DNA of 64,000 nt, taken from the NCBI RefSeq assembly GCF_036850765.1, contig NC_089495.1, positions 205,159,847-205,223,846 of the forward strand, read 5' to 3'. Shown piece by piece: positions 59,601 through 64,000 of this stretch (the first letter of the stretch is position 1; the number at the start of each line of letters is the position of its first letter). The notes under the pieces were generated by a model that was not told where the DNA came from, did no database searches, and worked only from the letters and a program-made list of their open reading frames with translations. Origin of the DNA: Saccopteryx bilineata (taxonomy: Eukaryota > Chordata > Mammalia > Chiroptera > Emballonuridae). The position numbers were made by a program, and so were the translations under genes.

Positions 59601-59901
59601 ATGCCCTGCCACTTGGCTCCCTTCAGTCCTAATCTGCCCGTTCTTCTCCACCTCGGGTTCTGGAGCACCACTGCCCAGCTGTCTGACCTTAGACGAAGCT
59701 CTGCCTGCTGTGTGCCTGTTTTCTCAGCAATCAAATGGGGGAGGGCAGCCCTTACCCTTTGATCAGGCCCCGAGTGGGTATGGGTAACGACAGTTTTTCC
59801 AGTCAAGGCCATCTTGTGAAGGTGGCCCCCTGCCCCCACCCACCCACGTTAGTGTTTGAGGACTGAAACAGCACCTTGGCCTCTCTTATCTGTCCCTGCA
59901 G

Positions 59902-60039
59902 GACACTTTTGTGGAACTCTACGGGAACAATGCAGCGGCTGAGAGCCGGAAGGGCCAGGAGCGCTTCAACCGCTGGTTCCTGACAGGCATGACTGTGGCT
60001 GGCGTGGTTCTGCTGGGCTCGCTCTTCAGTCGGAAGTGA
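59902..60039 (+). CDS. BCL2L1: Bcl-x (BCL2L1) last coding exon, residues 189-233 and stop
   Basis: This exon supplies DTFVELYGNNAAAESRKGQE and the rest of the C terminus, ending FSRK with TGA at 60037-60039. It holds the end of BH2 (W188-D189-T190 at the junction), helix alpha 8, and the tail anchor at about residues 210-228, a hydrophobic stretch flanked by R209/R212 and by R232-K233. That anchor inserts the protein into the outer mitochondrial membrane. The acceptor is a pyrimidine-rich TCTGTCCCTGCAG ending at 59901, and the phase-0 join to 12063 restores a 233-codon frame, the normal Bcl-xL length. The 45 residues are identical to human as I remember it. No frameshift or stop is present, so the gene looks functional. 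Confidence 0.99.
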   Translation, partial: DTFVELYGNNAAAESRKGQERFNRWFLTGMTVAGVVLLGSLFSRK

Positions 60040-61243
60040 CCGGACGCTGACCGCCACTCACTCTCTCCTCCCCAGCCTCCTGCACCACACCTGTCCCTCC
60101 TTTCAGCCACCATTGCCACCAGGAGAACCACTACATGCAGCCTGTGACCACCCCTACACCTCACAGGGTTGGGCCTAGACCTGGTCCCCCACAGCTAGTT
60201 TTCTAGACTCTATCATGCTTCTGTGAGAGCCGCTTTGCCCCACATCTCAGTTCTCCTGGCCTCAGTACCCACCAGCTTTCCCCCAGATCTGCCCCGTGGA
60301 AGCTGGCAGGGGTGTGGGAGTTGTGGCTAGGGGCTGGAGGGCCCTGCCTGATGGTGGATCCCCTTACCCCTTAGCCTCCCTGAGAATGCTTTCCTGCCAG
60401 AGATCTAGAAAGTTTTCTGACCCCTTGTCCCAGAAAGAAACTAGATTGCCTTCGTATTGATGTTTGTGGCCTCAGAATTGGTCATTTCTTACCCCTGCCC
60501 CGCCCCCCAGGACCTGGGCCCCCTTCCTTTCATTCCACCCTCCAATAGCCACTTAGGGGACAGTGCTGACAAATTAGGGATTCGGGCTGCTCGGGATAAA
60601 GAGACAGGGACCAGGACCTCCTCCCCAACTCCGGCCTGGTCAGAGCCCCTGCCCCCAGCCCCCATGTCCTCCAGAGGCCTCTGGCTCTAGGGGCCAGCCC
60701 CACCCAGGAGGAGAGGCTGTAGCGGCAGGAAGCACCCCACACCAAAGTTAGGGTGGCCCTTGCAGTTTAGCACTAACTACCACAGTTCCTTTCCCCTTCC
60801 CTCCCCTGGCGACCGCGACCATGACCGTGACCGAGGGACCAACTGGGCCCAAGACAGGTGCCCCAGAGCTGTTTGTGGCCTCAGCTGCCTCACTTCCTGC
60901 AAGAGATCAGCCCGGTGGCATCTTTGCTTTGGACTGCTGCCCATAGGGCTCAGGGGCCTCGGCCCAGAGGTGAAGGGAGCTACAGGCAGCAGCTGTGGGA
61001 GCCCTGGGGTCCTCCCTACCTCAGGCAGGAAGGGCAGGAAGAGAGCCTGGTACACAGGGTGGCACGGGCTGGCTGGGGGGGCCGATTCTGCCTGGCTGAG
61101 GAGACGTGTGCCCCACCCCCATTCAGCCTGGGCGCTGCCTCTGCCGGGTCTAGCCCTGCAGGCCTCCCTCTCCTCTGTGCTCCCCATGGCCCGTCTCATC
61201 CCTGGGGGTCCTGGCCTCGCCCTGGCCCTCCCGGGCTCTCTGC

Positions 61244-61251
61244 TGTACATA
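61244..61251 (+). promoter_or_regulatory. Pumilio response element in 3'UTR
   Basis: TGTACATA is an exact match to the PUM1/PUM2 consensus UGUANAUA. It lies at the start of the most conserved 3'UTR block, followed by AT-rich TTTTTATTCC and GTATTTATG elements. Confidence 0.6.
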
Positions 61252-61525
61252 TTCGAGACTAGTTTTTATTCCTCGTGAAGATGATATACTATTTTTGTTA
61301 AGCGTGTCTGTATTTATGTGTGAGGAGCTGCTGGCTTGCTGTGCGTGTGCACGTGGAGAGCTGGTGCCCAGAGATTGAATAGCCTGATGCTCCCTCCCTG
61401 CCCTGGTCCGGGGAAGCCAGCCGGAGGTCCTGGCTCCTGAGGGGCACCTGTCCCTCCCCACCCCCGCCCCACACTTGTTCCAGCTCTTTGAAATAGTCTG
61501 TGTGAAGGTGCAAGTGCAGTCCAGT

Positions 61526-61531
61526 AATAAA
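61526..61531 (+). terminator. BCL2L1: Poly(A) signal of BCL2L1
   Basis: AATAAA, in the context CAGTAATAAAAGG, is followed by GT-rich DNA (GGTGTGTT, and GTGTGTTGGGG from about 61569) as expected for cleavage-factor binding. The surrounding sequence matches the human gene end as I recall. Confidence 0.9.
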
Positions 61532-61548
61532 AGGTGTGTTAATTCAGT

Positions 61549-61840
61549 GAACCAAGGGCCTGGCTCGCGTGTGTTGGGGATGGGAAGGAAAGGGCTGCTT
61601 GGCCGGCAGGCTGCGAGAGACCTGGGTCCTGGTGCAGGCTCCACTGCCCGCTGGGAGGACCTTGGAGAGACTCCCTCGGGTCCTGAGTTTCTCCACCGCA
61701 CACTGATCGGGTTTCTATTGAGCACACTGTGCTCACACTGGGGCTGGTTGTGAACAGGGAGGCTATTTCCTGCCCTCAGGAGCCGACATTCTAATGGGAG
61801 AAACAGTCAGATAGCCACAGGCACAGTCTTAGACACGGGG
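61549..61840 (-). repeat. Downstream flank with L2 fragment
   Basis: Old L2-complement sequence is recognisable (CTATTGAGCACACTGTGCTC, GAGCCGACATTCTAATGGG). It continues after the SINE as TTATGGAGCCTCCATTCTAG. Confidence 0.6.
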
Positions 61841-61849
61841 AGCCTTTCT

Positions 61850-62039
61850 TTTTTTAAAGATTTTATTTATTTTACAGAAGGGGGGCAGAGGGGGGGAGAA
61901 GTATCAGCTCATAGCTGCTTCCCTTTAGTTCATTGGTTGCTTCCTGCATGTACCTTGACCAGGCAAGCCCAGGATTTCGGACCATCCACCTCAGCGTTGC
62001 AGGTCAACATTCTATCCACTGCACCACCACAGGCCAAGC
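61850..62039 (-). repeat. SINE-E
   Basis: CATAGCTGCTTCCCTTTAG and CTGCACCACCACAGGCCAAG. Flanks GACACGGGG and GACATGGGA. Confidence 0.8.
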
Positions 62040-62136
62040 GACATGGGATTCTGTAGTCAGTGAAGTCCTTGCCTTTATGGAGCCTCCATTCTAGTGAGGG
62101 AGACAGCCAGATGGACAGATATAAACAGCTTTTTCA

Positions 62137-62505
62137 GCCCTGGCCGGTTTGCTCAGTGGTAGAAAGAGCTTAACCCTGGCATGTGGATGTCCCAGGTTTG
62201 ATTCCCGGCCAGAGCACACAGGAGAAGCACCCATCTATGTCTCCACTCTTCCCTCTCTCCTTCCTTGCTACCTCTGTCTTCCCCTCCTGCAGCCAAGGCT
62301 CCTCTGGAGCAAAGTTGGCCCCGGGCACTGAGGATGGCTCCATGACCTCTGCCTCAGGTGCTAGAATGGCTCCGGCTGCAACAGAACAATGCTTCAGATG
62401 GGCAGAGCATCACCCATCTGAGCATGCTGGGTGGATCCTGGTTGGGTACATGCGGGAGTCTGGCTGCCTCCCTGCTTCTAACTTCAGAGAAATACAAAAA
62501 AAAAA
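62137..62505 (+). repeat. SINE-A, older form
   Basis: Diverged head with an insertion in the tRNA-like part (GTGGTAGAAAGAGCTTAACC). CTCF-like box lost. Confidence 0.85.
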
Positions 62506-62585
62506 GTGGGAACAGGATGACCTCGTGACAAGACCTGAAGGACCTCGTGGAGGAGGAGATAAGCAATCTGACCTGAGATAATTTT

Positions 62586-62887
62586 TTTTTTTTTTGTATT
62601 TTTCTGAAGCTGGAAACGGGGAGAGACAGACAGACTCCTGCATGCTCCCGACCGTGATCCACCCAGCACGCCCACCAGGGGCGATGCTCTGCCCCTCCGG
62701 GGCGTCGCTCTGCCGCGACCAGAGCCACTCTAGCGCCTGGGGCAGAGGCCAAGGAGCCATCCCCAGTGCCCGGGCCATCTTTGCTCCAATGGAGCCTTGG
62801 CTGCGAGAGGGGAAGAGAGAGACAGAGAGGAAGGAGGAGGGGGTGGAGAAGCAAATGGGCGCTTCTCCTATGTGCCCTGGCCGGGAA
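62586..62887 (-). repeat. SINE-A, strongly 5'-truncated
   Basis: Duplication TGACCTGAGATAATTTT (62569-62585) and TGACCTGAGAGAATTTT (62888-62904). It ends inside the B box (GCCGGGAA). Confidence 0.9.
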
Positions 62888-62904
62888 TGACCTGAGAGAA
62901 TTTT

Positions 62905-63690
62905 AAAGGCAGATCTCACCAGATGAGCTGATGGAGTCGTGAGCTCTAGAGTGAGAAGAATCGAGGGTGATTCAAGTTTTTGAAACTGGTGCCATTACAG
63001 TTACAAAAATGAAGCACGCTGAGGCCAGTATCACCCAAGAGGTTCATAATGAGTGTTTAAACAGCATGTGATATGGAACCCGAGTATATCTGGGAATCAG
63101 GCAGGCTCCCCAGTGACCTCAGAGCCCAAGCCTGAAGAATGGACTTGAGTTAACTGAAAGAAGGGGGGAAGCAAGGAAAGGGGTCCTGATGAAGTGCACA
63201 GATTGCAGTTTTCTTCGGGCTGAAGGAAAGTTGGTGTGTCTGGAGTTGAGGGGGGCCCCCGGGTCAAGATGATGCCAGAGGGGTGGGGAGAGGGGACCGA
63301 ACCTGATCCCAAGGACAGCGAGAGCCGAGGAAGGTTGTAGGGAAGGATATGCCACCCTGAGCACCCCGAAATGCCCCTGGCTTCCGTTCAAAGGAGGTTC
63401 TGGAGGAGGAGCAAAATGGGAAAGAAGACGTGGTTTGGTTAACGTTCCGGTTCTGAGAATGGAAAGACCAGGTGGGTATCCTGGGTCACCACTCCTGGCC
63501 TTTGAGCAAAGTGCCAACCCCTAATGCCCCAACTCCCACTCTGTGAAATGGGTATGAGGACAGTACTCATATCACGCGATGGGATTGAGGGAGATAACCC
63601 AACAGAGCTTGGGGGAGGGCTGGCTGTTGGGGGGAGGAGGAGCTGCAGTGATGACCCCACCAATAGGTGTACTTCCCAGGAGGAAGGAGC
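62905..63690. other. Intergenic, no gene recognised
   Basis: Begins with L2-like sequence (CAGATGAGCTGATGG...). The rest is unique-looking. Confidence 0.4.
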
Positions 63691-63699
63691 AAGGGCGAA

Positions 63700-63890
63700 A
63701 TTCCACGTGGCTGCGACGGGAGATCCGGGAGAGCTCTGGGACAGCGTGCAAGGCTTCCAGGGCCAGGCGCTACAGCTGGGCGGGAGGCGGGCCTGAAGGC
63801 GGGACCCGCCTCCAGCGCTCCGCCGCACCCGCTTCCATGAGCGGACTGCACTGCCCCCTGGTGGCCGGAGAATGCTACCTGAAAGCCACG
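63700..63890. promoter_or_regulatory. Small CpG-rich patch
   Basis: Dense CpG with E-box CCACGTGG (63703-63710), GC-rich GGGCGGGAGGCGGGCC and the palindrome GGCGGGACCCGCC, followed by a CTCF motif. It could be a small promoter or an insulator. No exon is evident. Confidence 0.5.
63848..63868 (-). promoter_or_regulatory. Near-perfect CTCF motif
   Basis: The complement reads CCGGCCACCAGGGGGCAGTG, matching the CTCF consensus across the core and upstream bases. It points back toward BCL2L1. Confidence 0.75.
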
Positions 63891-64000
63891 CCCACCCCGT
63901 GCTGCCCTTTCTGCAGGCTCCTCACCTTAGCTTCCCCCCTGTCCAGCTTTCTTCCCTGTGTCCTTTCTGCTCACCTTATTGACGTCTCCATTCCCAGCTC

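Larger units (their letters stand above)
12064..59901 (+). other. BCL2L1: BCL2L1 intron 2, 47.8 kb
   Basis: The intron runs from GTAAGG to TCTGTCCCTGCAG. It separates codons 188 and 189, an arrangement conserved in mammalian BCL2 family genes. It contains no protein gene I can recognise. Identified contents are listed separately (L2, MIR, L1, two hAT-type elements and over 20 SINEs). Confidence 0.97.
60040..61548 (+). other. BCL2L1: BCL2L1 3'UTR
   Basis: About 1.5 kb downstream of the stop follows the human 3'UTR along its length as I remember it. Examples are CCACTACATGCAGCC near 60130, GATGTTTGTGGCCTCAGAAT near 60460, and the block from TGCTGTACATATT (61241) to GCTGCTGGCTTGC (about 61340). 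It is free of SINE insertions. The end is set about 17 bases after the AATAAA. Confidence 0.9.

Noticed and set aside
12064..59901. A nested or antisense gene in intron 2 (for example the antisense lncRNA known at human BCL2L1)
   Set aside because: I cannot see exons, promoter or a conserved frame to support it from sequence alone.

Overview
This window is nuclear DNA from a placental mammal and almost certainly a bat. It is full of tRNA-derived SINEs whose heads read GCCCTGGCCGGTTGGCTCAG or GCCTGACCTGTGGTGGCGCAG, which are the SINE types I associate with bats. It also carries short hAT-type DNA transposons. I cannot name the species. The one gene I can support is BCL2L1 (Bcl-x) on the + strand, present essentially complete: promoter CpG island, noncoding first exon(s), a large coding exon, a 47.8-kb intron, the last coding exon, the 3'UTR and the poly(A) signal.

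Layout. 1-9.6 kb: upstream repeat-rich DNA, including an old L1 broken by a series of SINEs (about 4.0-7.1 kb), an endogenous-retrovirus-type LTR in reverse orientation (about 7.27-8.4 kb), and L2 and MIR relics. 9.6-11.05 kb: CpG island promoter with CTCF-, ETS-, CCAAT- and RFX-like motifs, a possible alternative first exon (ends 9917) and the main exon 1 (ends 11025). 11335/11388-12063: exon 2, coding for residues 1-188. 12064-59901: intron 2, filled with L2, MIR, L1, two hAT-type elements and more than 20 younger SINEs, many with readable target-site duplications. 59902-about 61548: exon 3, coding for residues 189-233 plus about 1.5 kb of 3'UTR. After that comes intergenic repeat DNA, ending in a small CpG-rich patch with a near-perfect CTCF motif (63848-63868).

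SINE names used below are mine. SINE-A is about 340-410 bp, with a GCCCTGGCC head and a body containing TGGAGCAAAGATGGCCC and a CTCF-like CCACCAGGGGGCGATG on the opposite strand. SINE-B is about 190-230 bp, GCCTGACCTGTGGTGGCGC. SINE-C is about 320-360 bp, GCCTGACCAGGCGGTGGCGC. SINE-D and SINE-E are older related forms.

The Bcl-xL protein translated across the two coding exons is 233 codons and differs from the human protein, as I remember it, at only three residues (E42D, S43T, A168T). The internal 5' splice site that makes pro-apoptotic Bcl-xS is intact. A Bcl-x-beta-like read-through frame exists, and the 5' leader carries several short upstream ORFs. I see no other protein gene. The many remaining open frames lie in SINEs, L2 relics or GC-rich DNA. 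The most interesting non-gene signals are the convergent CTCF-type motifs that bracket BCL2L1 and the SINE family that carries one or two CTCF-like cores per copy.
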